This document shows, piece by piece, positions 25,001 through 32,475 of a DNA stretch of 64,000 nucleotides. The notes under the pieces are model-generated. The model did not search any database. It was not told the origin of the DNA and worked only from the letters and a program-made list of their open reading frames with translations. The DNA is from Pseudomonas deceptionensis. Lineage in GTDB: Bacteria > Pseudomonadota > Gammaproteobacteria > Pseudomonadales > Pseudomonadaceae. Numbering within the stretch: position 1 is the stretch's first letter; each line of letters begins with the position of its first letter. The position numbers were made by a program, and so were the translations under genes. Location of the stretch: positions 1,571,501 to 1,635,500 of the forward strand of contig NZ_FNUD01000002.1 of NCBI RefSeq assembly GCF_900106095.1, in the 5' to 3' direction.

Positions 25001-25921
25001 TTAATGACAACCCGATGACAGCCAGACCTTCTGCGCACTGTGATGCAGAATCCCGTGCCGGCGCGCCAGGGCCTTGCGGTCTTTGCTGTAACCGCCACCA
25101 ATCACCCCGACCACTGGAATATCGCGGCCCAGACAGTGGCGCATCACGCTCTCGTCACGGGCGCCAACGCCTGCATCGGTCAACTTCAAGTAGCCCAGGG
25201 CATCGTCCTTGTGCACATCGACCCCGGCGTCATACAGCACAAGGTCCGGCTGATACAGCGGCAGCAGGTAATTGAGCGCCTCGTCGACCACTTGCAAATA
25301 CTCGGCATCGCCCATACCCATGGGCAGGCCGATGTCCCAGTCACTTTGCGCTTTGCGCGCCGGAAAGTTCTTTTCGCAGTGCAGGGAAACGGTAATCGCA
25401 TCGGGCGTATGTTCAAGGATTCGTGCCGTGCCATCACCTTGATGCACATCGCAGTCGAAAATCAGCACCCGGTTTACCCGGCCACTTTCCAGCATGTAGC
25501 GGCTGATGATCGCCAGGTCATTGAAGATGCAAAAGCCTGCCGGGTGATCGTAGTGCGCGTGATGGGTGCCGCCGGCCAGGTGGCAGGCAAGCCCGTGCTC
25601 CAGCGCCTGCTCGGCGGCCAGCAGCGACCCGCCCACCGCGCGAACGGTTCGCCGTGCCAGTGCTTCGCTCCAGGGCAAGCCCAGGCGGCGTTGATCCTCG
25701 CGGGCCAGTTCGCCGGCCATATAGCGTTCGATATAGGCACGGTCATGGGCCAGCGCAAGGATATCCACAGGGCACAGTTCGGGGCGCAACAGGTCCGCAT
25801 CGCGGGTCAACCCGGACTCGACCAGGTGGTCGCGCAGCAGACGGAACTTGTCCATCGGGAAGCGATGCTCGGCCGGGAACTGCGGGCTGTAGTCATCGTG
25901 GTAAATCAACGGTACAGGCAT
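25001..25921 (-). CDS. Histone deacetylase family protein (class IV-like deacetylase)
   Basis: A 306-residue arginase/deacetylase-fold enzyme. The active-site motifs are complete: the His-His pair in GGTHHAHYDHPAGF (residues 120-121), metal ligands in FDCDVHQGDG (Asp158, His160) and YDAGVDVHKDD, and the transition-state Tyr in VIGGGYSKD. Zinc-dependent hydrolysis of an acetyl-amide is expected; in bacteria the substrates are acetyl-lysine, acetylpolyamines or small amides. I choose the start at 25921 (MPVPLIYHDD), since the region upstream holds a palindrome and the promoter. It is divergent from a GNAT acetyltransferase gene, 90 bases away. Confidence 0.88.
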   Translation of the reverse strand: MPVPLIYHDDYSPQFPAEHRFPMDKFRLLRDHLVESGLTRDADLLRPELCPVDILALAHDRAYIERYMAGELAREDQRRLGLPWSEALARRTVRAVGGSLLAAEQALEHGLACHLAGGTHHAHYDHPAGFCIFNDLAIISRYMLESGRVNRVLIFDCDVHQGDGTARILEHTPDAITVSLHCEKNFPARKAQSDWDIGLPMGMGDAEYLQVVDEALNYLLPLYQPDLVLYDAGVDVHKDDALGYLKLTDAGVGARDESVMRHCLGRDIPVVGVIGGGYSKDRKALARRHGILHHSAQKVWLSSGCH

Positions 25922-25941
25922 AGGGATTTCACGTCGGAACG

Positions 25942-25963
25942 AGCGCTGGATATTACCAGCGCT
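25942..25963. promoter_or_regulatory. Palindrome in the divergent deacetylase/acetyltransferase promoter
   Basis: AGCGCTGG at 25942-25949 and CCAGCGCT at 25956-25963 form an 8-6-8 palindrome with AT-rich centre, midway between the two start codons. It has the form of an operator for a dimeric regulator, though no regulator gene is adjacent. Confidence 0.4.
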
Positions 25964-26011
25964 GTACACTTACAACATGTGAAAAGCCCGGTAACAAATC
26001 GGAGAGGACTG

Positions 26012-26581
26012 ATGGAGCAGATTCAAGAGCTCGAAAGTGCCCGTTTGCACTTACGCCCCTGGCGCGACACAGATTTGCCCGAGTTCGCGGCAATGTGTGC
26101 CGACCCTCAGGTGATGCGTCATTTTCCTGCCCCCTTGAGCCGTCTTGAAAGTGCAGCGCTGATTGGCCGGATACGCGGTCACTTTGCCGAATACGGCTAC
26201 GGGCTTTGGGCTCTGGAGCGCAAGGACACAGGTGCCTTTATCGGTTTTACCGGGTTGATGAATGTCACGCTTGAAGCCTCGTTCGCCCCGGCGGTTGAAA
26301 TCGGCTGGCGCCTGGCGCCCGAACACTGGGGCCTGGGTTATGCCAGCGAGGCGGCCTGGGCGGCGTTGCGCTGTGCCTTTGACCGGCTGGCCCTGGATCA
26401 GGTGGTGTCGTTTACGAGCCAACTGAACCTGCCGTCGCAAAAAGTGATGCAGGCCATCGGCATGCAGCGTGATCTGGACGGCGACTTTGAGCATCCAAGG
26501 CTACCTCAGGGCCACCCCCTGAGGTCCCATGCGCTGTACCGCATTACGCGGGCACAGTGGCTGGAAACCCTGCACGGCTAA
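26012..26581 (+). CDS. GNAT family N-acetyltransferase, RimJ/RimL-like
   Basis: A 189-residue acetyltransferase. It begins RLHLRPWRDTDLPEFAAMCADPQVMRHFP, the usual start of RimJ/RimL-type GNATs, and has the acetyl-CoA core around EIGWRLAPEHWGLGYASEAAWAALRCAF (residues 88-116), with the AxEA pattern after the pyrophosphate loop, and the C-terminal NLPSQKVMQAIGMQRD. It should transfer acetyl from acetyl-CoA to a protein N terminus, amino acid or other amine. The ATG at 26012 is preceded by GGAGAGG at ideal spacing. It is divergent from an HDAC-like gene. Confidence 0.9.
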   Translation: MEQIQELESARLHLRPWRDTDLPEFAAMCADPQVMRHFPAPLSRLESAALIGRIRGHFAEYGYGLWALERKDTGAFIGFTGLMNVTLEASFAPAVEIGWRLAPEHWGLGYASEAAWAALRCAFDRLALDQVVSFTSQLNLPSQKVMQAIGMQRDLDGDFEHPRLPQGHPLRSHALYRITRAQWLETLHG

Positions 26582-26665
26582 GCAGGTGTAGAGCGGCGCA
26601 AGCCGAAAATTTTGACCTGCGTAACGAAGATTACGACGGTATTGCTTTGTGTGAGGAGAATCTCG

Positions 26666-27535
26666 ATGAGCCAAGTGTTGGATGATCTGGTCAATTTGCT
26701 GACCCTGGAACCGATCGAAGAGAACCTTTTTCGCGGCAGCAGCCAGGACTTGGGTTTTCGCCAGCTGTTTGGTGGTCAGGTGCTCGGGCAATCGTTGTCG
26801 GCCATGAGCCAGACGGTTGAAGACGCCCGCCATGTGCACTCGATGCATGGCTACTTTTTGCGTCCGGGCGATGCCAGCCTGCCCGTGGTGTATCAGGTTG
26901 ACCGGGTGCGTGACGGCGGCAGCTTCAGCACGCGCCGGGTGACCGCGATTCAGAAGGGCAAGCCGATTTTCACCAGCAGCGCTTCGTTTCAATACGACGA
27001 GGGTGGTTTTGAACATCAGAACCCGATGCCCGACGTTGTAGGGCCGGAGAATCTGCCTTCGGAACTCGACATGATTCGCCAGCGTGCGCACTTGATTCCT
27101 GAATCGATGCGTGAAAAGTTGCTGTGCGCCAAGCCCATCGAGTTCAGGCCGGTGGTGGGCGAAGACCCGTTCAACCCCCAAGTCACCGACCCGATCAAAT
27201 ACGTGTGGTTCCGTGCAGATGGCACGCTGCCCGACTCGCCGGCGCTGCACAAATACCTGCTGGCCTACGCGTCGGACTTTGGCCTGCTGACCACCTCGTT
27301 GCTGCCCCACGGCAAAGGCGTGTGGCAAAAGGATATGCAGGTCGCCAGCCTCGACCACGCGCTGTGGTTCCACGCCGACCTGCGTGCCGATGACTGGTTG
27401 CTGTACGCCATGGACAGCCCGTGGGCCGGCAACTCGCGCGGGTTCTCCCGTGGCAGCGTCTACAACCGCGCGGGCAAACTGGTCGCGTCGGTCACACAGG
27501 AAGGCTTGATTCGCCATCGCAAGGACTGGGCATGA
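26666..27535 (+). CDS. tesB: Acyl-CoA thioesterase II
   Basis: Hydrolyses medium- and long-chain acyl-CoA to free acid and CoA. The 289-residue protein is a double hotdog: LFGGQVLGQSLSAMSQTV and SMHGYFLRPGDASLPVVYQVDRVRDGGSFSTRRV in the first half, and SLDHALWFHADLRADDWLLY with TQEGLIRHRK at the end, which carry the Asp and Gln of the family active site. The length matches E. coli TesB (286). The start at 26666 has GAGGAG upstream. The next gene overlaps it by four bases (ATGA), so tesB and the HAD phosphatase form an operon. Confidence 0.93.
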   Translation: MSQVLDDLVNLLTLEPIEENLFRGSSQDLGFRQLFGGQVLGQSLSAMSQTVEDARHVHSMHGYFLRPGDASLPVVYQVDRVRDGGSFSTRRVTAIQKGKPIFTSSASFQYDEGGFEHQNPMPDVVGPENLPSELDMIRQRAHLIPESMREKLLCAKPIEFRPVVGEDPFNPQVTDPIKYVWFRADGTLPDSPALHKYLLAYASDFGLLTTSLLPHGKGVWQKDMQVASLDHALWFHADLRADDWLLYAMDSPWAGNSRGFSRGSVYNRAGKLVASVTQEGLIRHRKDWA

Positions 27536-28122
27536 CTCTCAAGGATATAAAGCACTGGGTTTTCGACATGGATGGCACCTTGACGGTCGCCGTACATGAC
27601 TTCGATTTTATTCGTGAGTATCTGGAGATTCCCGCGCAGGCAGACATCTTGACCCACCTCGCCAGCTTGCCGGCCGATGTGTCAGCCGCCAAACATGCCT
27701 GGTTGCTTGAGCACGAGCGCGAGCTGGCGCTGGCTTCAACCCCGGCGCCAGGCGCTGTCGAGTTGGTGCGTGAGCTGGCCGACAGGGGCGTGCGCCTGGG
27801 CATCCTGACCCGCAATGCCCAGGAACTGGCGCATATCACGCTCAAGGCGATAGGCATTGCCCAGTATTTTGAAGCCCACGATGTGCTGGGTCGCGACAAT
27901 GCAGCGCACAAGCCAGACCCGGACGGCCTGCTGCAATTGGCCCGGGCGTGGGCGGTAGAGCCATCAAGGATGGTGATGGTGGGGGATTATCGTTTTGACC
28001 TGGACTGCGGCCGCGCGGCGGGTAGTAAAACCGTACTGGTTAACGTGCCTGAAAACCCGTGGCCGGACCTGACCGACTGGCATGCCAAAGACTGCTTTGA
28101 GCTGCGCCAGTTGCTCGGGTAA
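27532..28122 (+). CDS. HAD-superfamily hydrolase, subfamily IA
   Basis: A 196-residue phosphatase-like protein. Motif I is FDMDGTLT with the nucleophile Asp12 and acid Asp14, motif II is LGILTRN near residue 103, the conserved Lys is in HKPDPDG, and motif IV is MVGDYRFDLDCGRAAG near residue 150. It probably dephosphorylates a small sugar phosphate or nucleotide; a phosphoglycolate-phosphatase-like role is possible. Start ATG overlaps the tesB stop. It is followed by a REP hairpin, which likely marks the end of the unit. Confidence 0.88.
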   Translation: MTLKDIKHWVFDMDGTLTVAVHDFDFIREYLEIPAQADILTHLASLPADVSAAKHAWLLEHERELALASTPAPGAVELVRELADRGVRLGILTRNAQELAHITLKAIGIAQYFEAHDVLGRDNAAHKPDPDGLLQLARAWAVEPSRMVMVGDYRFDLDCGRAAGSKTVLVNVPENPWPDLTDWHAKDCFELRQLLG

Positions 28123-28135
28123 CGGAACGTAGCCC

Positions 28136-28220
28136 GTGGGAACGAGCCCGCTCGCGAAGGCATCACCGCGATCATTCGGATAAACCGCGTCGTCTGCATC
28201 GCGAGCAGGCTCGCTCCCAC
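28136..28220. repeat. REP hairpin (GTGGGAACGAGCCCGCTCGCGA family)
   Basis: GTGGGAACGAGCCCGCTCGCGA pairs with TCGCGAGCAGGCTCGCTCCCAC with several mismatches around an extended loop of about 40 bases. It lies between the convergent HAD and metallopeptidase genes. Confidence 0.85.
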
Positions 28221-28234
28221 AGGATCTCGGGTGG

Positions 28235-29128
28235 TTAAAGCCGTGCAGCCGAAAAAGTGTCGCACTGGTTGATATTGCCTTGAGCGAAACCGACCTTGAA
28301 CCACTTGACCCGCTGCGCCGAAGTGCCGTGGGTAAAGGAGTCGGGAACCACGCGGCCCTGACTTTGCTGCTGCAGGCGATCATCGCCAATGGCATTGGCC
28401 GCCGCCAGGGCGTTCTCAATGTCACCGGGCTCCAGCCAGTTCAGGCGTTTTTGCGCATGGTTGGCCCAAACGCCGGCCAGGCAGTCAGCTTGCAGTTCTT
28501 GGCGCACCAGCAGCCCGCCATCGCCTTCCATGCGCTTGCCCTGTTGGCGGGCCATCTGCATTTTCGACGACACACCCAGCAGGGTTTGCACGTGGTGCCC
28601 AACTTCATGGGCAATCACATAGGCTTGAGCAAAATCGCCCCCCGCCTTAAAGCGCTGAGTCATCTCCTGGAAGAAACTCATGTCCAGATAGACCTTCTGG
28701 TCTGCCGGGCAGTAAAACGGCCCGCTGGCGGCCGACGCAAAGCCGCAGGCGGAGTTCACCTGGCCGCGAAACAGCACCAGCGTCGGGTCTTTGTAGGTGC
28801 GGCCCGCCTGCTGAAAAATCTGGCGCCAGGTGTCTTCGGTATCCCCCAGAACCGCCCGTACAAACTCTGCTTGCTGGTCGTTGGTGGGCGGCGTGTGCCC
28901 GGCTTGCTGAGTGACCTGGGGTGAAGATTGATCGGTGAGCTGGCCACTGAGTTGCCCGAGGATTTGCATGGGGTCCTGCCCGGTCAACAGACCGATGCCC
29001 ACAATCACCACCACGGCCATCAGGCTCAGCCCCTTGCCGCCCCCGATGCGCATTCCGCCACCACCACCCGTGCTTTGATCGCGCACGTCTTCGACATTGT
29101 CGCTACGTCGGCCTTTTTTCCAAAGCAT
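28235..29128 (-). CDS. ypfJ: YpfJ-type neutral zinc metallopeptidase
   Basis: A 297-residue protein of the YpfJ/zinc_peptidase family. An N-terminal Gly-rich cytoplasmic stretch (RDQSTGGGGGMRIGGGKG) is followed by one membrane segment (about residues 34-50), a Gln-rich linker and a periplasmic domain with the zinc motif AHEVGHH (His174, Glu175, His178) and conserved GPFYCPADQKVYLD near residue 140. The length matches E. coli YpfJ (about 287). Biological role is unknown. It is divergent from pcaQ. Confidence 0.92.
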   Translation of the reverse strand: MLWKKGRRSDNVEDVRDQSTGGGGGMRIGGGKGLSLMAVVVIVGIGLLTGQDPMQILGQLSGQLTDQSSPQVTQQAGHTPPTNDQQAEFVRAVLGDTEDTWRQIFQQAGRTYKDPTLVLFRGQVNSACGFASAASGPFYCPADQKVYLDMSFFQEMTQRFKAGGDFAQAYVIAHEVGHHVQTLLGVSSKMQMARQQGKRMEGDGGLLVRQELQADCLAGVWANHAQKRLNWLEPGDIENALAAANAIGDDRLQQQSQGRVVPDSFTHGTSAQRVKWFKVGFAQGNINQCDTFSAARL

Positions 29129-29256
29129 GGGGTAATCCTCTGATAAATCCTGTGTTCAAGTGTTGTTGCTGAGCCGCGACATCGCCAGTCCGGCTGTCAG
29201 ACGCTTCTGGGGCGACAAAAGAGTATGGCATTCACAAAAGCAGGGATGAGGCGTTA

Positions 29257-29311
29257 GTGTCAGCACTGCAGACACTATTTCCAAAAGCTCTCGACAGTGT
29301 TGAGAGCTTTT
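29257..29311 (+). other. Two consecutive hairpins, the second terminator-like, in the ypfJ-pcaQ gap
   Basis: AGTGTC...GACACT near 29257-29277 forms one stem. AAAAGCTCTC at 29283-29292 and GAGAGCTTTT at 29302-29311 form a perfect 10-bp stem flanked by A and T tracts that would terminate transcription in either direction. No protein gene ends here: ypfJ and pcaQ are divergent. A short RNA transcribed across 29160-29315 is possible. Nothing else is visible in this 285-base gap. Confidence 0.45.
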
Positions 29312-29413
29312 GTATCCCGTTAAAAAGACCTGAACGCCTTAATTCAGTTCCGGGCCTCGGACTGAAGTGGTTGAATACGGCACGCCGATCCCCGCCCCGG
29401 AGTTGTTAGCCCT

Positions 29414-30343
29414 GTGAACATTGATACCCGCATCAAGTACCGCCACCTTGTGTGCTTTCTGGAAATGGCACGCCAGGGCAGTCTGGCGCGGGCGGCGGAT
29501 GTGCTGGCGGTGAGTCAGCCCGCGATGTCCAAAACCCTCAAGGAGCTTGAGGAACTGCTGACGGTCAGCCTGTTTGTGCGCAGTAAAAGCGGGATCAGTC
29601 TGACCGAGGCCGGTGTGGCCTTCCTGCGGTATGCAACGCCTTCGGTGCAGGCGTTACGCGAAGGGGTCAATGCCTTGCGCGGCGGCGAGTATGTGGGGGG
29701 CACAGTGCGTCTCGGTGTGCTGTCGACGGTGGAAAGCCTGCTTATCCCCGAACTGGTAAAGCGCCTGCATGCACGGCATTCGTCGCTAGTGGTGAGTGTG
29801 GTGACCGGGCCCAGCGCGTATCTGTTGTCGCAATTGCGGGTAGGCGATGTCGATCTGGTAGTTGGCCGCATGACTGACAGCCCGGAAATTCAGGGTATGA
29901 ATTTTGAACACCTTTACAGCGAGTCCATGACCCTGGTGGTGCGCGCGGGTCATCCCCTGACTCAAGTCCCGCTGGACCGCAACCTGCTGCAAAACTACCC
30001 GCTGGTACTGCCGCTGGCCAACACCACCATTCGCGCCTTTGCCGACAGCCTGTTTGTGCAGTGCGGCATCAGCCAGTCCCGCCAACGCCTTGAAACGTTG
30101 TCGATCACCCTGAGCCGGCGTTACGTGCTGAGCAACGACGCGGTATGGATTGCGCCGCTGGACGCCGTGCGCCTGGACCTGGCCAGTGGCGAGCTTCAAG
30201 AGGTCGACCTGGGTCAGCGTGAGCCGGGCGGCTCAATCGGGATTTGCAGTAATGCCCACGTCCCCATGTCGGTGGCTGCGCAGGGGTGTGTCGCTGTGCT
30301 GCGTGAGTTGGGCCAGGCGTATTGTGAGGAGGTTTATCCATAA
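29414..30343 (+). CDS. pcaQ: LysR family activator of protocatechuate catabolism
   Basis: A 309-residue LysR regulator. The winged helix (RIKYRHLVCFLEMARQGSLARAADVLAVSQPAMSKTLKELEELL) occupies residues 6-50 and a full periplasmic-binding-type effector domain runs from about 92 to 300. The sequence matches the PcaQ/GbpR branch (YRHLxCFLE, PSVQALREGVNAL). PcaQ activates pca genes with beta-carboxymuconate or related ligand. It starts with GTG at 29414 with GGAG about 11 bases upstream. The structural genes pcaHG follow on the same strand and an ATAACC-N4-GGTTAT site overlaps its stop codon, which supports the assignment. Confidence 0.9.
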   Translation: MNIDTRIKYRHLVCFLEMARQGSLARAADVLAVSQPAMSKTLKELEELLTVSLFVRSKSGISLTEAGVAFLRYATPSVQALREGVNALRGGEYVGGTVRLGVLSTVESLLIPELVKRLHARHSSLVVSVVTGPSAYLLSQLRVGDVDLVVGRMTDSPEIQGMNFEHLYSESMTLVVRAGHPLTQVPLDRNLLQNYPLVLPLANTTIRAFADSLFVQCGISQSRQRLETLSITLSRRYVLSNDAVWIAPLDAVRLDLASGELQEVDLGQREPGGSIGICSNAHVPMSVAAQGCVAVLRELGQAYCEEVYP

Positions 30344-30355
30344 CCAAATGGTTAT
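30340..30355 (+). promoter_or_regulatory. PcaQ operator upstream of pcaHG
   Basis: ATAACCAAATGGTTAT is a 6-4-6 perfect palindrome, matching the ATAACC-N4-GGTTAA site known for PcaQ in Sinorhizobium. It overlaps the last bases of pcaQ, including its TAA stop, and lies 86-101 bases before the pcaH start. Confidence 0.75.
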
Positions 30356-30440
30356 GGTTGGCCCCGGCCTTTTCAGTAGTCCTTCACCTCGTGTTGTTTG
30401 AAACTGGGCGCCAGCCCTATAAAAACAACAGGAGATCGAC

Positions 30441-31160
30441 ATGTCTGATGCAGACAGCCGGCGCTTTGTCATCCGTGACCGCAACTGGCACCCCAAAGCC
30501 CTGACCCCCGATTACAAAACCTCCATTGCCCGCTCCCCGCGCCAGGCGCTGGTGAGCATCCCGCAATCGGTCAGTGAAACCAGTGGCCCTGACTTTTCCC
30601 ACCTGAAATTCGGTAAGTTCGACAACGACCTGCTGCTCAATTTCAACAACGGTGGTTTGCCGATCGGTGAGCGGATCATCCTGGCGGGTCGGGTGCGCGA
30701 TCAGTACGGCAAGCCGATTCCTCACACCCTGGTTGAACTCTGGCAAGCCAATGCCGGTGGCCGTTATCGCCACAAGAACGACCGCTACCTGGCGCCGCTG
30801 GACCCAAACTTTGGCGGGGTGGGCCGCACCCTGACGGACAGCGAAGGCCATTACAGTTTCCGCACGGTAAAGCCTGGGCCCTACCCTTGGCGTAACAGGC
30901 CAAACGACTGGCGCCCGGCGCATATTCACGTTTCTATCAGTGGCCCCTCGATTGCCACGCGGCTGATTACCCAGCTGTATTTCGAAGGCGATCCGATGAT
31001 CCCGATGTGCCCGATCGTCAAATCGATTGCCAACCCTGATGCCGTGCAAAGCCTGATTGCCCGGTTGGACATGGGCGCGGCCAATCCGATGGATTGTCTG
31101 GCGTATCGTTTTGACATCGTGCTGCGCGGTCAGCGCAAGACTCACTTCGAAAACTGCTGA
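30441..31160 (+). CDS. pcaH: Protocatechuate 3,4-dioxygenase beta subunit
   Basis: With PcaG it cleaves protocatechuate between the hydroxyls to 3-carboxy-cis,cis-muconate, the ring-opening step of the beta-ketoadipate pathway. The 239-residue protein holds the non-heme Fe(III) site: Tyr109 in [11 protein letters not shown], Tyr148 in PGPYPWRN, and His161 and His163 in RPAHIHVS. These correspond to the four ligands of the Pseudomonas enzyme. A typical beta-subunit N-terminal extension ([21 protein letters not shown]) is present. The start has AGGAG upstream. pcaG begins 11 bases after the stop. Confidence 0.97.
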   Translation: MSDADSRRFVIRDRNWHPKALTPDYKTSIARSPRQALVSIPQSVSETSGPDFSHLKFGKFDNDLLLNFNNGGLPIGERIILAGRVRDQYGKPIPHTLVELWQANAGGRYRHKNDRYLAPLDPNFGGVGRTLTDSEGHYSFRTVKPGPYPWRNRPNDWRPAHIHVSISGPSIATRLITQLYFEGDPMIPMCPIVKSIANPDAVQSLIARLDMGAANPMDCLAYRFDIVLRGQRKTHFENC

Positions 31161-31171
31161 GGAGCCCCGTC

Positions 31172-31777
31172 ATGCCTATCGAACTGCTACCGGAAACCCC
31201 ATCGCAAACCGCTGGCCCCTATGTGCATATCGGCTTGGCGCTGGCTGCGGCCGGCAACCCGTCGCGACCTGAAGAAATCTGGAGCGAGATGGCCAAGCCT
31301 GACGCTGCGGGCGAGCATATTGTGCTGTTTGGCAACGTCTATGACGGCAATGGCCATCTGGTGCGCGACTCCTTTCTGGAGCTGTGGCAAGCCAACCATG
31401 AAGGGGTGTACGACGAAGATTTTGATTCAGAAAAAGCCTTCAACAGTTTCGGCCGTACCGCGACCACCTTCGATGCGGGTGAGTGGACGCTGAGCACCAT
31501 CAAACCGGGCGTGGTCAATAACGCTGGCGGTGTGCCAATGGCGCCGCACATCAACGTGTCGCTGTTTGCCCGTGGCATCAATATCCACTTGCAGACCCGG
31601 CTGTACTTCAGCGACGAGCCAGAGGCGAACGCCAAGTGCCCGGTGCTCAACCTGATCGAGCAGCCACAGCGCCGAGAAACCCTGATCGCCCAGCGCTGCG
31701 AAGTGAATGGCAAAACGGCCTACAAGTTTGATATCCGCATTCAGGGCGAAGGTGAGACGGTGTTCTTCGACTTTTAA
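31172..31777 (+). CDS. pcaG: Protocatechuate 3,4-dioxygenase alpha subunit
   Basis: The 201-residue alpha subunit packs against PcaH in the dioxygenase complex. It is homologous to PcaH (LPETPSQTAGPYVHIGLAL at the start, LFGNVYDGNGHLVRDSFLELWQANHEG, APHINVSLFARGINIHLQTRLYF) but lacks the metal ligands, as expected: the sites of the second Tyr and His pair are not conserved. It follows pcaH by 11 bases with GAGGAG before the ATG. A REP element begins 26 bases after its stop, probably ending the operon. The remaining pca genes are not in this window. Confidence 0.97.
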   Translation: MPIELLPETPSQTAGPYVHIGLALAAAGNPSRPEEIWSEMAKPDAAGEHIVLFGNVYDGNGHLVRDSFLELWQANHEGVYDEDFDSEKAFNSFGRTATTFDAGEWTLSTIKPGVVNNAGGVPMAPHINVSLFARGINIHLQTRLYFSDEPEANAKCPVLNLIEQPQRRETLIAQRCEVNGKTAYKFDIRIQGEGETVFFDF

Positions 31778-31803
31778 GCGCACGAGAAACCAGCGTAAAC
31801 TGT

Positions 31804-31949
31804 GTAGCCGCTGACTCGCGGAGCGAGGCTGCGATCGAGCGCGAAGCGGTCGTATATGGGTGAGCGCGTTATTACCTGAAAAACCGCGTTCTCTGAGTTT
31901 ACGAACGCTTCGCGCTCGATCGCAGCCTTCGTACCTCGGCAGCGGCTAC
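31804..31949. repeat. REP-type long inverted repeat after pcaG
   Basis: GTAGCCGCTGACTCGCGGAGCGAGGCTGCGATCGAGCGCGAAGCG at the left and CGCTTCGCGCTCGATCGCAGCC...CAGCGGCTAC at the right. It is related to the elements at 2301 and 11058 but with an altered central part. Its right end supplies the stop codon of the small minus-strand reading frame 31946-32083. Confidence 0.85.
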
Positions 31950-32083
31950 GAGCTCGGCTGCAGTCGCCAGCCCAATACCCGGGCGTTGGCGTGTAATACA
32001 TCCAGCGGCGCGTTGCGGTCGATCAGCAAGGCGGGGATAAGGCAGTCGATGGCGGTGAGGGGGATATACGGTGAGTTATTCAT
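31946..32083 (-). CDS. Small open reading frame of 45 codons ending in a REP element
   Basis: The minus strand reads MNNSPYIPLTAIDCLIPALL then IDRNAPLDVLHANARVLGWR and LQPSS, stopping at the TAG formed by the REP edge. AGAG lies about 10 bases upstream of the ATG. Codon choice is reasonable for Pseudomonas and the sequence is not low complexity. I do not recognise the protein. The start resembles the N terminus of a longer cytosolic protein, so REP insertion may have truncated it; it may also simply be untranslated. Confidence 0.35.
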   Translation of the reverse strand: MNNSPYIPLTAIDCLIPALLIDRNAPLDVLHANARVLGWRLQPSS

Positions 32084-32419
32084 GGGTAAATCTCTTGAAG
32101 TTCAGGTTTTAGCCACCTTATTTCGTCGCCAAACGAGAGCGGGTGGCCGCTGTGCGCGGGTTGGCGAACCGGAAACCTCAAGAAACCCGGCAGATCCTAA
32201 GATCTCCCACGCACAGCTGCCATAAAGCTCAGCGAGCAAAATACACGCTCAGCCATATATAGCAATTACGCAGTACATTGAGGTAATTCCAGGTCGCCAA
32301 ACCCGGCCGCCTGTTTGGGCGAGCGCTGACTATAGGCGTCGCCCCGCCGCCCCAGCAATTGGCAAACCTGTGGGAAACATCAGTAAAACCGGTGGGGCTG
32401 TCTCGATGCGGAAAATCCA
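32084..32419. other. Non-coding stretch between pcaG and the DMT transporter gene
   Basis: The whole gap from 31778 to 32475 holds two REP elements and one small frame. The part between contains the imperfect palindrome AGATCCTAAGATCT at about 32194-32207, a GGTTGGCGAACC hairpin near 32158, and an AT-rich segment near 32258. On the minus strand this would be the leader of the 45-codon frame. No convincing gene is visible. Confidence 0.5.
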
Positions 32420-32470
32420 GTGGGAGCGAGCCTGCTCGCGAAGGCCATTCGCGAGCAGGCTCGCTCCCAC
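32420..32470. repeat. REP hairpin (GTGGGAGCGAGCCTGCTCGCGA family)
   Basis: Almost identical to 23410-23460; it ends six bases before the stop codon of the minus-strand DMT transporter gene and probably shapes its mRNA 3' end. Confidence 0.9.
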
Positions 32471-32475
32471 ATGGT

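Noticed and set aside
25040..26011. Long plus-strand frame preceding the GNAT gene
   Set aside because: It is the antisense shadow of the deacetylase gene; the GNAT fold and a strong ribosome site begin at 26012.
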